A stretch of DNA of 64,000 nt from Carallia brachiata (GCA_021464245.1 JADCRB010000001.1:1705715-1769714), one strand, 5' to 3'; positions 26,746-45,880 are shown, numbered from the stretch's first letter. Numbers and translations: made by a program. The notes: generated by a model from the sequence alone, not told the origin.

Positions 26746-29700
26746 TCAACACTCAACATCTACAAGGATGGTTGAATCATTGCCAGTTCCGATGTCCACC
26801 AAAGTCGCCATTTCATCACCAAGCAATATCGGCAAAGGGGAACCCTGCAAATTGGAAACCTAATGAGGCTGACTTCTTCATGTGCTATTCAGGAATTCAA
26901 AAATATTGCCGTTTCTCCAGACTTGGATTGTGATATATTGGATTTTGAAAATGTAAGTCAAAACAAAACATCGGGTGTTTATCCATAGAGTTCTCTATGG
27001 CTGCTTTTCGTTTGTTTTGGCTATTTTTCAGTCTTTTCCAATCACTATAACAATCTACAATTCCCATATTTCATAATCATGATATCATAGGTGCTCATCA
27101 TTACCAAGAGACATGAATAGCAACTGCAAAAGAGAGGTAAAGAAAAACCTCTTCCTGAAGAAATAATTTTGGCTTTGTAGAGTTGAGCTTGAAAAAGCTT
27201 TCACAAAGAATCTTTAGCTTGCCAACCTAAGATGACAAAAAGAAAAGAAAAGGTAAACCTAAGCAGGGGGAAAAAAATCCAGAGGCCAAGTGTTGAGAAA
27301 AAGGGATAGTAAAAACACCGTTGTTGTGGCTGGTAGTTTCTTTGTCAACGGGGGTTTCTCACCAATGGATGCACCAACACATTTCAGGGTTATAGCTGCA
27401 TTTTTTGATGTTTGAGAGCAAATATTGTTAATCGGAAAAGAAAAAGGGAAGAAAGTTGACAAAATAGGCTTCATACACAGGAGTCCAGAAGACAATTTCT
27501 GAGGGCCTGCTATTCCCACTGCAGGCCTTTCATCCTCTATGCCATGGTAATTCTTGAGCTCTGCAAACCTGCAACAGGATAACTACTGCAGTAAGAGGAA
27601 AGATTAGCATTGCTTAGGCAATGTGCAATGGAAGTAGTTTCAAACTAATTGTGGAGTTTCAAAGTGGTTGTGTTATTAGCAATGTTATATCCCTGTCTTT
27701 GATCTTGGTCATCAATCAGCCATCAATGCCAGCATTAAAAGATAAGGAGCACAAAATTGTCCAAAGTACCGTCGACCAAGGGGGAAATTGTCCTAAATTT
27801 TTAAATCTCAAATCATCACCATTTTGGGTGGAATTAGGATCATCTTGCTCAAAAATAACCCAAGCTCCCTAGTAACCTCATATCACCACGAGATACGAAC
27901 GGCTAGATCCCACTAATATTGGGTGATTCATCAGCTAGTAGAACATATCTCACTTTGGGACGATCACCCTATCAAACACAAACATTCTCCTTAGACCATC
28001 AGCTCTTACATCTCTACTCCACTCAAACTCTAAAACCATGCACAAGTCAGAGCCGCTGGCAAAACATATTAGGCAGGCCTCCATGAATTTGAACCCAATC
28101 AAATTACAGCATGAATGTACTGAATCATCTTATATGACAACCTATCTAGGATTAGACTGATAAGACTTAAAAAAATTGAATTGACACAAACTACCTGGGA
28201 TGAAGGCATTTAATTTCCTCTGGATTGTCCTGCAACTTTGACATAACCAGGCGAACATACCTGCAAGCAATATTTGGAGTCAAAGAGGAGTAAATATATC
28301 CTGCAATTTTTTTTTTGGGGGGGATTGGGGGAGGGGGGGGGGCGCGGCGGGCGCAGTGGGGGGTGCGAGGAAATGAAATGGCTAATGGGAAACAATTGTA
28401 TCTGAAGAAAGTCTCAAGTGTTGCTGGTATACCGGATCTCAGACTCCTTCCTTTCACGTGGGCCTACCTGAGAGGCATGTAAAAGGAGGGGTCTATCAGA
28501 TTATAGGTGCCTCAGAGAGCAACTAAGTGTTACAAAGGAACTTCCAGTTTACCTCACTTCCATTCAGTATTTCAACCTTTGCTAATCGAGCGATCAAAAC
28601 AAACCTTGGGATACCACCAATTGCAGGATCTGCTACTGGATTTCCAGAGAGTCTGATTTCCTTAATGCGGCAAAGAAAACTTTTGAGGCATATTGGAAGA
28701 ATTGGAGTAAAATAGCTTAATGTGATGCACTTCATGAAATTTTACCCTCAACTTAGGGAATGAGTTCAGCGAGTCAACTGATGCCAGATCCTCAATCTTG
28801 TTATCACCTAAAGCATACGAGTATGATCAAAAAATTCTTAAATGTGGCATAAACAAAATAAGTCCAAGAACAAGAAAGATTTTGTTTATTACCCAGAAGA
28901 AGGCAACACAAATTTTGAAAGGGTGTAAAGCTTTCCTTGGGCGACTCTGATCCAGTGTGCAATTTCTGTCTTGTATCACTATCAGGGTAAAAGATGCAGC
29001 TCAAATTGTTCTTGTTCAACTGAAGCTGCTCCAAACTGAGTATGAAGCACATTGTAATTGACATCAAAAAATTTATTACAAGCCAACATATTACAATGCT
29101 ATTGTTAAAATAATAACCCACGTCCTCAACCTTTTTAAAACAGAGAGTTTTGAGATTTCACTCCATTCAGCTAGGCAATTATCTTCCAGATTCAGAAGCC
29201 GCAAATAATCAAATCCTTCAACAATTGATGATGACTGGGATAAGAAAGGCATATATAAGGAAAGCCATGCAACCAAAATGTCAATAAGGGAGCACAGAGG
29301 ATAGTGCAAGAAACAATGCTATTACAAGCCACATGATTACATAATAATGTTTCTCCTTCACCCATATTGCCCAGTTCTTCCCATAGGAACAAAAAGAAAA
29401 AAATTTCTCAAGGAAAATGTGCCTAACCTACCAACAAACAAAACCATGATTTGTTGACTTCTCTTCCTACAATCATGCATACAACCATTAAAGAAATACT
29501 AGGATATAATTGTACTGCAGTTATAGAAATACTAGGAAATAATTTTATCACAATTCCAAGGAAGCTCCAGAGTGGGAACATATAAGATGTTAAGTATTAC
29601 ATTTATTGTGCTTATTGCATTCCCCATCAGATGTAGCTCTTCAATTACTGGCAATAAATGTTTAAGTTCCTCAACCTGCAGCATTAAACATTTTTGGGTT

Positions 29701-31742
29701 AGCGAAGGTAAGTAGTAGATACAATCAAACAGGTGGAAATGTATGTAAATATAAAATAGTTAAATTGTCAACCTGTATCCAATTTATGCCAGTATAGTTT
29801 AAAACTAAAGTGCGGATATTTTTCAGTTTGGGTAGCCCAAAAATGTCCCTTGACATTAAATTGTTTGACAGATTGATTGCTGAGAGGGCTGATAGTTGAT
29901 CACAAATGACACCAACATCCTGCAAGTATGAAGTCAAACATGACAGAATGGTCATTCAGCACCACATAATTACAGAACAATTAAGCAGAACTACAAAAAC
30001 AAAGCAACCAAATTTAGTGCATTTAAGAGGCTTATTGAGCCACGAATACATAAAGCACCAAAGGTAAGTTAGATTTGTACAAACAAAGATGCAGAAACCA
30101 GAAGTCATTGTGTAATTTCCAAGTAGATTGAAACTTCAATGCATAAAGCTAAAAAAAGTGCAACGGTTTATTCAACAAAATGCTCTCTCTCTAACATGCA
30201 GCATCAGATAGTTGAAAGTGCAATGTACCTTCCATTCTGAAAGCAAGTTTCCACTCAAGTCCAACTCCTTAAGATCTGCAACAATAACACTTAAAAAGTA
30301 TTAACACCGAAATAATAATGGTGCCAAAGATGATTAAATAAGCATACCAATGGCAAATTGAACAAATCAAACCATTTATCCAAGGATTCATTTCCCATCA
30401 CCAGCTCAACTTGAGTAGCATCAAAATGGAGAAAAACATCAAGATGGGGAAACGGAACCATTAAAGTCATTGATTAAGAGCATGCACACAAACAGAAACC
30501 TTTACAGAGCAAACAAAACAAAGTAAGCGCAGCAAAAATTAACCTAAAGCATTTGACACAAGCTTTCATTACAACGTTCGGTCTTAGGTGAAAGATATGC
30601 ACACAATCACAGGCCAATCCCGAACAAGTGAATTAAAATGCAATTCTGCTAGGAGAAGACCAATGGCAATAACCTTATTTAGAAAATCCATACCATGCAA
30701 TCAAACAGCCTTAATTAGAAGGCACTTGCAAAAACACAAATCAACATATATTGACATGCAAAGCAAATAACAACTCCATAACTTCAAAAGCAGAGGTTTG
30801 CCTTTAGTAAATGGAAGAGCTGATTCGACGATCATGCATAAGAACGAAAGGCCGAACCGAGAAATATACATTCATACATACATACATATATATATAATTA
30901 AGCAAAATACAAAAGGTGAAATTAGGTAGCCAACTTACTTGGCACCAAAGAGCTAATCTCATTTGGTGAGCCAGGATTGCTGACACCCAGATAAGAAAGT
31001 GAAGCACTCGTCAAATCTTGAAATCTACTCAACTTATCTTCAATCTTCTCTTTGCCGACTAGTTCAACAGATACGCGCTTGTTGGTGGCTGAAAGCACAT
31101 ACATTTCATCTGCAACAACCGGCCGCTGAAAGGATTATTAGTAAACAAGATATATATATCATTAAGAGCACCAATACATGTATATTATTTTGGTATCCCG
31201 ATTGGTGTCTGATTGCATATTTTTTGTAACAAGACTGATAATTTTTACAACATAAATTAAAAGTCATTATTTTTTCATTACAAATATTATTAATTTTATT
31301 ATAAAAACTATCGGATCTTATTTCACACCAATCAGAATACCAAAATTCAACATACCGATATTTTCTTTATCATTAATTATGATATTGAGAATATCAATAT
31401 AAAAACAAGGATATATATCATTCACGTGCCTTCTTCTTCCTTGGTAGGCTGGCCTTTGTATCTCAGATGGAGAGCTTCTAAGAAGGACATGCCCGGACTC
31501 AGATTCTGGGCCCGAACGAATGACCCGGATCGGTCGGATCTTGCTTGGAAGTAACGGACCCCATTGACGGAGCCGTCGTGCTTGCCGTCTCCGTTGTTAT
31601 CCCAATCGACCCCGACCCACGTACCCGAATAGCCCTCCACGGGTCCTACGTATCTGACCGTACCGATTCGGCGAGGGTCATTGGCTGAGTGGACTCGCTG
31701 GCCGAGTTTGAATGCGGCGGGAGTCGACTCCGTCGCGCTCAT
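26746..31742 (-). CDS. TBCE: Tubulin-folding cofactor E
   Basis: Fifteen exons join in phase to 538 aa with no frame break: 31742-31430, 31109-30939, 30275-30229, 29919-29773, 29675-29601, 29234-29131, 29035-28893, 28807-28746, 28660-28553, 28467-28433, 28260-28195, 27568-27477, 27395-27319, 27226-27149, 26844-26746. The N-terminal CAP-Gly domain has GYSGTWVGVDWD and GKHDGSVNGVRYF. The middle carries leucine-rich repeats (LKELDLSGNLLSEWK, INLSNNLMSRDIFGLP, EELHLMGN, LRLLNLEDNCLAEW, LEQLQLNKNNL). The C-terminus is ubiquitin-like (ITLKCVGASIGEK, VGKLKILCESFFKLN). TBCE helps assemble and dissociate alpha/beta-tubulin. The Arabidopsis orthologue is PFIFFERLING, essential for microtubules and cytokinesis. 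The first intron appears to use a GC donor (AAG|GC at 31430/31429). A 117-base intron between 27477 and 27395 is supported by restored frame. Confidence 0.95.
28306..28372 (+). repeat. G-run tract inside a TBCE intron
   Basis: In the intron between the exons at 28467-28433 and 28260-28195, a T-run is followed by about 55 bases that are almost all G on the plus strand (28317-28370): runs of 8, 5 and 10-11 G, then gcgcggcgggcgc, then another run of 6 to 7 G. The transcript carries the C-rich strand. Four or more G-runs could form a G-quadruplex on the non-transcript strand. It contrasts sharply with the AT-rich surroundings. Confidence 0.7.
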
Positions 31743-33262
31743 TTTCGTAGGCTAAAACCACCCGCCGGAATCTTATTTTAGTTTCGAGAGTCTGCAGAAT
31801 TGCAAAAGCTCTGAAGATGGGGAGGGGCGGACAAGGGTTTAGGAGATCCGGGAGCATTCGCTGAGACGACGAGTCGGTCACTCATTCCAGATACCTCCAC
31901 TCCCGACTAGTCGTTCTTTTCCGCAGATAGCACTCTCTGAGACCGACTCGTCGGCAGCGGACTATAAACAGTTTTAAAAAAAAAAAGTTGATTAACGTTG
32001 AGGATTTCCATTGCCAAATGAGAAGTTGCAATTAAAGAGCAATTGACAAACTTCATCAAATTTTTCCGCAAAATTAGGTTTAATTTAAAAAAATATTTTT
32101 TTTTTAAAGATGTTCTATACCTAAATTCATTGATCGGAAGAAAAAAAAAAATAATTAAAGAAATTAAGGTTAAAAATAAAGTTATTTAAAAATTATTGTC
32201 ACGTAAATAAAATTATCAGTGCAATATATTATTATTTGTAATTAAATAATGAGCAGTAATATATAATATGAAATTCTTTTCATAATTTTTTACTAATTAA
32301 TTTTTTTTATGATGTGATAAGAATTTTTTGTAATTTAGTTTTGTGTTTTAAAATTAATTTAATGTTATTTTTAAAAATAAAAATTTTCGTAAAATTTTGT
32401 GGTATTTATTTTATTATTAAATAAAAAACGCATGACAACCAAACGTGAACTAGGAAGAATAGAAATATACACGAAAATAGTCGGTATCTGTTATAAACTT
32501 ATAATCAAGAAAAGGAGTTAAAGGGATAAAAAAAAAAAAAAAGCGAAGCGAAGCGGAGTGGAAGCACCTACACTTACCAGAACGAGATCGATGAAGCCAG
32601 CGAGAAGGTAAGGCCTGATCTTGCGTATCAGGCGTCCATTGACGACTGCGGACAAGAGGAGAGAACGGAGGACGGATAAGAGTGGGCGGAGGGGTCGACG
32701 GAGATGTCGTTGGGGACCGGAGGGGCAAAGGCGGAGCGGCGATGAGGGCAGAGCGGCGTGGGATTTGTCTTTTTCGTTTCTTGATGACCGGAAGTGGAAC
32801 GGGAGAGCCTGGCGAATAAGTTTTGCAGATTTTTTTTTTTTCCCTAAAGAAGTGCTTATGGCTTTGCGGAAAAAAAAAAAAACAAAACAAAACGAAACAA
32901 AAACGAAAGTGCACAGCACGTTCCAAACACATTTTTTGTTTTTATTTTTTTGAAAATTAAACAGAAACCAAAAAATATAATCATTACCAAACATTGGGCT
33001 TCTTTGCCAGCACGACCACATCCGTCTTCCTCTGTGATGCTAAAATTTCAATTTTACATGTACTAAAACAGGAATCAAACTTTTATTTTAAGGTAAAATT
33101 AATACAATTACACAGTTTCGTACAAATCCACCAATGAACTACAACTGCATTGGTACTGAAATCATGTCTATACTAAAAGTCCCGAGTTCAAAATTTGGTA
33201 GGAATCAATTAACCAGAAAATATACATATGCTACAAGTTCAGTTGAAGACTCAATGTGAGGA
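31743..33262. other. Intergenic region upstream of TBCE and downstream of the glucosylceramidase gene
   Basis: The first 200 bases are GC-richer and should hold the TBCE promoter and leader. 31980-32450 is AT-rich with no recognisable signal. 32530-32860 is a GC-rich patch described separately. The part from about 33000 to 33262 probably contains the 3' UTR of the glucosylceramidase gene. Confidence 0.5.
32574..32830 (-). other. GC-rich exon-like patch, unassigned
   Basis: On the minus strand an open frame ends in NGRLIRKIRPYLLAGFIDLVL just before GTAAGTG at about 32573-32567, a strong splice-donor match. The predicted end is hydrophobic like a membrane segment. The patch is GC-rich relative to its flanks. 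However, no matching downstream exon was found before TBCE starts at 31742, and other frames are also open here. It may be the first exon of a lost or unrecognised gene, or simply a CpG-richer leader. I do not recognise the product. Confidence 0.25.
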
Positions 33263-39431
<6,169 letters not shown>

Positions 39432-39956
39432 GGGTTACTAATAAATATCATGAAGCATAAAATTCATAAGTAATCTGTGGTTCTGAGTCCTGAGAAGCTC
39501 TTCTTTCATGTGGTAGAACTTTTCTAGATAGAACTATATTCATGAAGCAAAAGATCTTAGATTGCGGATAGTCCTATGACTTCGTTGTTTCACGCAAGTT
39601 CAGACCAAACTAACTTTGGATTGCCCTCTGCTGTTAAAACGAGCCAACCCCACGAGAGAGGTGGAGCCAATGCTTCGCAATTAGCAGAAAACATGTAAAC
39701 ATATGTTTGGATACAGCTGAGGACTTAGCGTAATGTTATCGACATTTCTTTGTACATTTATTTGTTCACATCTCCTTTTGTTTTGGTACCTTAAAATTTC
39801 ATCAACTAAGCATAGAAAATTTGCAAACTACTCTAACAAAAAATTAAAAAAAAAAAAAAAAAGAAACGCCTGAGATAGGATGAAAATAGCATAGTAGAGA
39901 AAACTAACCAGAAATAATTCAGATATTTCTTTGGCAAGATAGAGCAAAAAGTGTTT

Positions 39957-42838
39957 GTATTATGAGAGTTGCAAAAAGAGAGAGAGTGTGGTCCTTGGAT
40001 AGACGCAACAAAAGAGAGTGGCGATGGCAGGGTGAGAAAGAAAGGCTTTTTGCTTTTGAATTTTCCTGAAGAAGCACGCAAAAGGCCTACCAACTCCAAA
40101 TGTTTCAGTCTATCCAAAAAAAAAAAAAAAAAAATCTAACATTTCGGGGTTGGTAGACAGCACCCACAAGTTGAGACTTTTCGGCATAAAATTTTCAAAC
40201 AAGTTTAAAATATGATTGATATAAAAAAAAATTATTAACTTTATTTAAAATATTAAATTTAATATTAAATTTAAAAAAAAATTAGATTTAGTATTAATTT
40301 TATTTAAAATAATAAATTTAATATGTAATAATTTTATATGAATAAAATCTGTCAGTTTTTATAATAAAAATATATATATTTTAATAATATGATAACCATA
40401 TAAGTTAGTGACACATTATCGAAATAAAAAATTTTAATTTAAAAAATTTTACAATGTATTAAATTTATTATTTTAAGTAAAATTTATATTAAATTTATTA
40501 TTTTTTAAAATTAATTATATTTTTAAATATCAATCCTATAAAAGAAGATTAAAGATGAGATCATGAGTCTTCGTACCTAAAATGTCCACGTGGGATTGCG
40601 TGATTTTCGGTTCTCTGTATAAACCATAAAATGGGCTCTAATATCCATGAAATTTTATTACTCTAAAAGTGTGTTGGGGAGGGAGAAAAGTGGGGGAGGG
40701 AGAGGAAAGTAAGATGATTAAATTAAATTGTTGTGTTTGACAAATGTTTGAAAAGTGGGAGAGAGGAAAGTTTCTAATTCTCCTAATTCTCCTTACCCCA
40801 CCAAGACCAATCCTCTCAAAAATGAGAGGAAAGTTGTTAGTTCTCCTATTAAATTTATCAAATGACTCAATTACCCTTAAATAATTTAAAAATTATAATT
40901 TTACCTAAACAAAATATGTTAATAGAATTTATTATGAAGGATAAAATTGTTATTTCAACATATTTTATATTTATCTCTCTCATTTTTCATCATTTTTCAA
41001 ACAAAAAAATTTATAACTTTCCTCCCTCTCATCACCTCTTTCCAAATACAAGAGAGGATAGAAAATATTTTCTTCCTCTAATGATACTCTCATCTACTTT
41101 CCTTTCCCTCACTTTCCTCTCTCTTAAGAATTTTATCCAAACACAGTGTAAGGGTAATCTTTTAAATGAAGTAACAAAACAACGATTCTAATTATCAATT
41201 AAGATTACCATCATTTGACTAAAAATAAAAAAAAAAGATTACCATCAAAGTACATCTATTGGTCAAACAATTAACGGGTATGGATTTGTTACGCTATGTT
41301 AAATAAGAGGCATTTGTTAGGATTTTATTAATTAGTTCAATTAAAATTTAAATTTAAAATTTTTAATTTTAATGATTAAGACATTTATCAACTTTTGCCA
41401 GACTAGTAGCTTAACCAATATTTTCTTTCACGTGCCGAATAAGGGAAAAAAAAAGAAAAAAAACCTCCCAACAGTACACACAGAGAATTCTCTTAATTTT
41501 ACACTTTCATTTCCTTTTTTTTTATTTTTTGGTCGATGTATTCAATGTACCATGGGCTGGTTATGTAAAATCCACAATCGGTAACCTTTTTCTAGCAACT
41601 TTTTTTCAACAGAAACAATATCGTAACATAATTGGTTATTAAATTTATTGGTTAAAGTTAGAAGTCATCTCTTGATATCTTTATTCAAATTTTTTTATAA
41701 GAAAAATTTTTTATTTGAATATTATTAGACCTGTATGAGCATTTTTTTTACGTTTAATTTTGGTGTTAATAAATCTGATTTTAATACCGTGTTATAGCAC
41801 AAATTACCTTTTTTTTGAAAAAAAACTAATAATTAATCAATTATTAATTAAAAAAACGAAAAAAAATAAATCTATAAATACTATATAAGGTACAAACATT
41901 TCAACCTATTTTGAAAATCTTTCATAATTAAAAGAAGCTGAAGTTAGTGGAATTGAAATCCGCATCACTGGCCAGCCAGGCTAAGCCTGGGTGGTTAGCA
42001 TAAATTCCTTAAATTCTTAGGAACAAGCGACTCTAGTTGCCTCAAACCTGACCAATGCTTAATAGTGTAAATAAGTTGTGAATTAAATAGGGATACTGTT
42101 AGGTAGTGATGCAATTTATAATACATAAAAAAATACATAATTAATTCAATAATTTATTTATTTTTTTAATTTAATATATTTTTTAATTTAATAATTTTAA
42201 TTTTTTAATATTAATTTTATACTTATCATTATATACTTACATAATTTTTTTTATTTAATAATTTCATTATTTATGGCTTCCATTCCATCAATGATAGGTG
42301 GAAATGAAATGAAGTTCTACTTGTGGTAAAGTCGTTTATCATAACAAGCAACAAAATCTATCTGATGAGTCACAAAGATATGGGCAATGATTGCATACGA
42401 CAAACATCTAGTTGCCATACATGTTTTTCATATTGAGAAAAAAAAGGTACAAAAAAAATAATAATAATAGTATAATTATAGGTAAAAAAAATTTATTTTT
42501 AGTAATTTTTATGAATTTTTTTAAATAAAAACTTAGAATAATATAAGTATATTTAGAATTTAATTTTAAAAAATAAATCTGTTATTCTTTTATAAAGACT
42601 AAACTCATTTGTGTGACTATTTTATAATTATTTTTATAACCTCGTATCGAGACACTTTTATATTATCCTTTTGTAATAAAAATTGTAGCACAGTGGATAT
42701 GTAGGTTAAAGGTATAAGTCAGCAATTAGCATCTCCATTCAATTTACAGAAAGAGATTACTTGAACACTTAATTTAAATAAATTTCTCACGCTCAACTTT
42801 AAAGTTAAATTGTTAATAAGTTTGTAACTTAAAGGTCG
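39957..42838. repeat. Segmental duplication, copy A (upstream of the glucosylceramidase gene)
   Basis: Copy A matches 42839-45880 in order. Anchors: attatgagagttg with a GA-run, tccttgga, gacagc.ccacaagttgaga (about 40156), atgagatcatgagtctt (about 40555), ccacgtgggattgcgt, ataaatgggct-like sequence, aataagaggcattt (41305), gcttttgccaga, gtattcaatgtaccat (41539), ttccattccatcaatgatag (about 42278), gggcaatgattgcata (about 42382), and a gtcagcaatt block at about 42718. Copy A includes DNA about 0.5 kb upstream of the glucosylceramidase start codon, so it may carry promoter DNA. It contains an extra insertion at about 40668-41150. Confidence 0.75.
40668..41150. mobile_element. MITE-like insertion specific to duplication copy A
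   Basis: The segment is absent from the matching place in copy B, where tttattactt runs directly into aatcttttaaatg. Its ends, agtgtgttggggagggaga on the left and the reverse complement cactgtgtttggataaaatt on the right, form imperfect inverted repeats followed inside by related gaggaaagt-rich arms. A TAA flanks each side, compatible with a 3-base target duplication, but this is weak in AT-rich DNA. Confidence 0.6.
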
Positions 42839-43679
42839 GATTATGAGAGTTGTAAAATCAGAGAGAGAGAGAGAGAGACTGGTCCTTGGACAGACACAAC
42901 AAAGAGAGGGGCGATGGTGGGCGAGAAAGAAAGGCTTGTCGCTTTTGAATTTTTAGAGAAATATATAGAAAAAAATTGTGAAAAAATAAAATTATTTAAA
43001 TAAGTAATAAAAGATATAAAAAAAATTATGAAAAAGAATAATAAATAGTAATTTGTGAGAAAAAAAAGTGTTTAGATAGAGGAGAAGTTGTGAAAAAATT
43101 TGATTAGAAAAAAAAATGAATAATAATTTGTAAGAGAAAAAATTATGAGAAAAATAAATTACTTAAATAGAACAAAAAATTGTGAGAAAAATTTACAAAA
43201 AAGTAATAAAATAATAATTACATTTTTTTTTTCTTTTCCTCCTTTTTCTAAATATTCAAACAAGTCATAAAGAAACAAGCAAGCAAACGGTCTATCAATT
43301 TTTCAAATATTTTCGCACTATATATATATATATATATATATAACATTTCGCGGTTGGTAGACAGCCCCCACATGTTGAGACTTTCAAAAAGGTTCAAAAT
43401 AAGATTTGAAGATGAGATCATGAGTCTTCATACCTAAAATTTCCACGTGGGATTGCGTAATTGTCTGTATAAACTATAAAATGGGCTCCAATATCTATGA
43501 ATTTTTATTACTTCAATATAATCTTTTAAATGAAGTTACAAAACAATGATTCAATTATCAATTAAGATTGTCAACAAAGAACATGTATCGGTCAACCAAT
43601 CAACGGGTATGGATTTAGTGGGCTATGTTAAATAAGAGGCATTTATCAGGATTTTATTAATTAGTTTGATTAAAAATTA

Positions 43680-44227
43680 GGCATAAATATTGATTTTGCC
43701 TCCGATGTTTAGTCTCTGTAGAAATTTCGTCTACAGCATCTTTTTTAGTTGGAATATATTTTTCACGTTTTTGCCATCTTACTTTTCGCTCTTTTTCTAT
43801 TAGTCAATCGGTAAATTTAACACATAATAGTCTAGTCAATATTACGTCAACTAAGTCAGACGCCATGTGGCCCACAACATTTTTTTACTTAATTTTTTTG
43901 AAATTTTATTTCAAAATTTGGGTAAAGCTGCTAACGTAGATATAGTTCTAATAACCATTATACTCTTACTAATGTAAAAAAAATAAAAAAAGTTAAGTAA
44001 AAAAAATATTATGTATCACGTTATCACTATTTAGTAATATGACATTTAATTTAAATAATATAGCGTTGACTGGATTGTTATATGTCAGATTTAATAGTTG
44101 ACTAACGAAAAATGACAAAAAAATTAAATAGTAAAAATATAAAAAATGTATTCTAATTAAAAAAATATTATAAGTGAAATTTTTTAAAAAATTAAATATT
44201 GTGAACTAAATCAATATTTATACTTAA
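43680..44227. mobile_element. Long-TIR MITE-like insertion in duplication copy B
   Basis: The left end gcataaatattgattttg mirrors the right end aaatcaatatttatactt. The pairing continues inward with interruptions for over 100 bases (for example ttagtcaatcggtaaattta against taatagttgactaacga). Nearly matching 9-base flanks (ttaaaaatt and ttaaaattt) would suit a Mutator-type insertion. Comparison with copy A shows the segment is an insertion. Confidence 0.55.
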
Positions 44228-45035
44228 AATTTAAAAACGATACTTTTAATTTTAAAAGCAATTCTTGTGAGTTAAGACATTTATTAGCTTTTGCCAGAGA
44301 AGGCGTTTGACTAATATTTTCTTTAACCTCCCAGATAGGGGAAAAAAACACCTCGCAACAGTATACATAGAGAATTCTCTTCGTTTTACACATTTATTTC
44401 GTGTACTTTTTTTTTGTCCAATGTATTCAATGTACCATAGGCCGGTTATGTAAAATCAACAATCGGTTTGAATTAATATATTACGCACTCAGAACTGATT
44501 TTGGTGTTAGTGGGTATGGCTTCAAGATGTTGTGAGTAGTATATTAAGTGTATTAGTGGGTATTACTTACTCTATCAAAGCATTATTAGGTTTATATAAA
44601 TTTTTTGCTACGTTCAATTTTAATTTTAATAAATTTAGAATCTAATATTTTGTCATGAAATAAATCTCTTTAAATTTTTTTTCTTTTTATCAAATTTTTT
44701 TTTTAGAAACAATTAAGAAGAAGTAAATTCAAATTTAGATTAATGTAGAAGCATGTAAATCAATCAATAGCACCTGCAAATTTAATGATTTCATTATTTA
44801 TGGATTCCATTCCATCAATGATAGGTGGAAATGATAATGATAATAAACATCAAGCCAGGGGTCGTCAAACTCTTCCATGGAGAATTTTCACTCTAAAAAG
44901 AATTGAGGTGCTAACATTATGTGTATATAATTCCATTTTCTTCATGTTTTTGAATAATTAATTAACTAATTATTAATTATTTATGCGTTAAAAAAGATTT
45001 GTGACAAAGCCGTCTATCATAACAAGCAACCAAAG

Positions 45036-45436
45036 CTAACCCTTTGTTTGGCATTGTGGTTAGACAAGAGAGTGAAAGAAAAGTTAAAAAACTAATGCAG
45101 ATCGTTGGTTTGGATTGCAGAAAAAAACGTTGGAAAAGAAAAAGAACTGAAAAAATTAAGTGTCAAATCATGCATTAAAATTAATTAAAAAATAAAAATA
45201 TACGCACATAAAAATACAATAATTGAAATAATTTTAATATTATCTCTTTAATTTTAACTCACTATTTAATTATATATAAGAGTATTTTTATAATATTATT
45301 TATACACTTTCTTCCTTATCATTTTTTCATACAATTCAAATACAAAATTTTATTTTTTTATTATTTTCTCATCACTTTTTTTTTCTCGCAACCTTTTTTC
45401 TCACTAAAATTTCACAACCCAAACACGTTATAAATG
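45036..45436. mobile_element. MITE-like insertion specific to duplication copy B, TGTTTGG-type ends
   Basis: The left end ccctttgtttggcattgtgg and the right end cacaacccaaacacgttata are imperfect inverted repeats with a TTTGG core. The right arm has ttctcgcaacc and ctcactaaaatttc, similar to the right arm of the 22.85-kb element. The segment interrupts sequence that is continuous in copy A around 42350. Confidence 0.55.
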
Positions 45437-45880
45437 ACGAGTCATAAAATATGGGCAATGATTGCATACAACAAACAGCCGCACACGTTTTTTTTATAAA
45501 AAAAATATTGATATCTCGAATATTAGTGTTTCAGATGATATTTTAATTAAAACTAAAATTCATATTTTAAAAATAAATTTAATAATTTTTAAAATATTTA
45601 TTATTTTTATATTTAAAAATATTAATTTTAATTTTAATCAAAATACTGTTTAAAATAACAACACTCTAAATATAATATATATTGGTCCTTTTTTTTATAT
45701 TACCTTTCTTACTACAAAAAAGTACATCATATTTCATCTGTTGGCTAAAGAGGTGAGTCAGCAATCAACATCTTCATTTAATTTAGAGAAGATATCTAGC
45801 ATCTGAACAATCCGAGTGTTTCTCACGCTAGGATGTGAAGTTGGATTGTTAATTGAGCTTGAAATTTAAACTGTCCTCTC

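Larger units (their letters stand above)
42839..45880. repeat. Segmental duplication, copy B
   Basis: Copy B begins ttatgagagttgtaaaatcag and ends near the ctcacgctaggatg / ttggattgttaatt block (about 45822-45860) that matches ctcacgctcaac / ttaaattgttaat in copy A. The two copies lie head to tail and have diverged by many substitutions and indels, so the event is old. Copy B carries two insertions not in copy A, at 43680-44227 and 45036-45436. No gene lies in it. Confidence 0.75.

Noticed and set aside
32450..33021. 160-167 aa minus-strand frames read as one gene
   Set aside because: They run through poly-T/poly-A tracts coding Phe/Lys runs. Only the GC-rich part next to the splice-donor match is worth noting.
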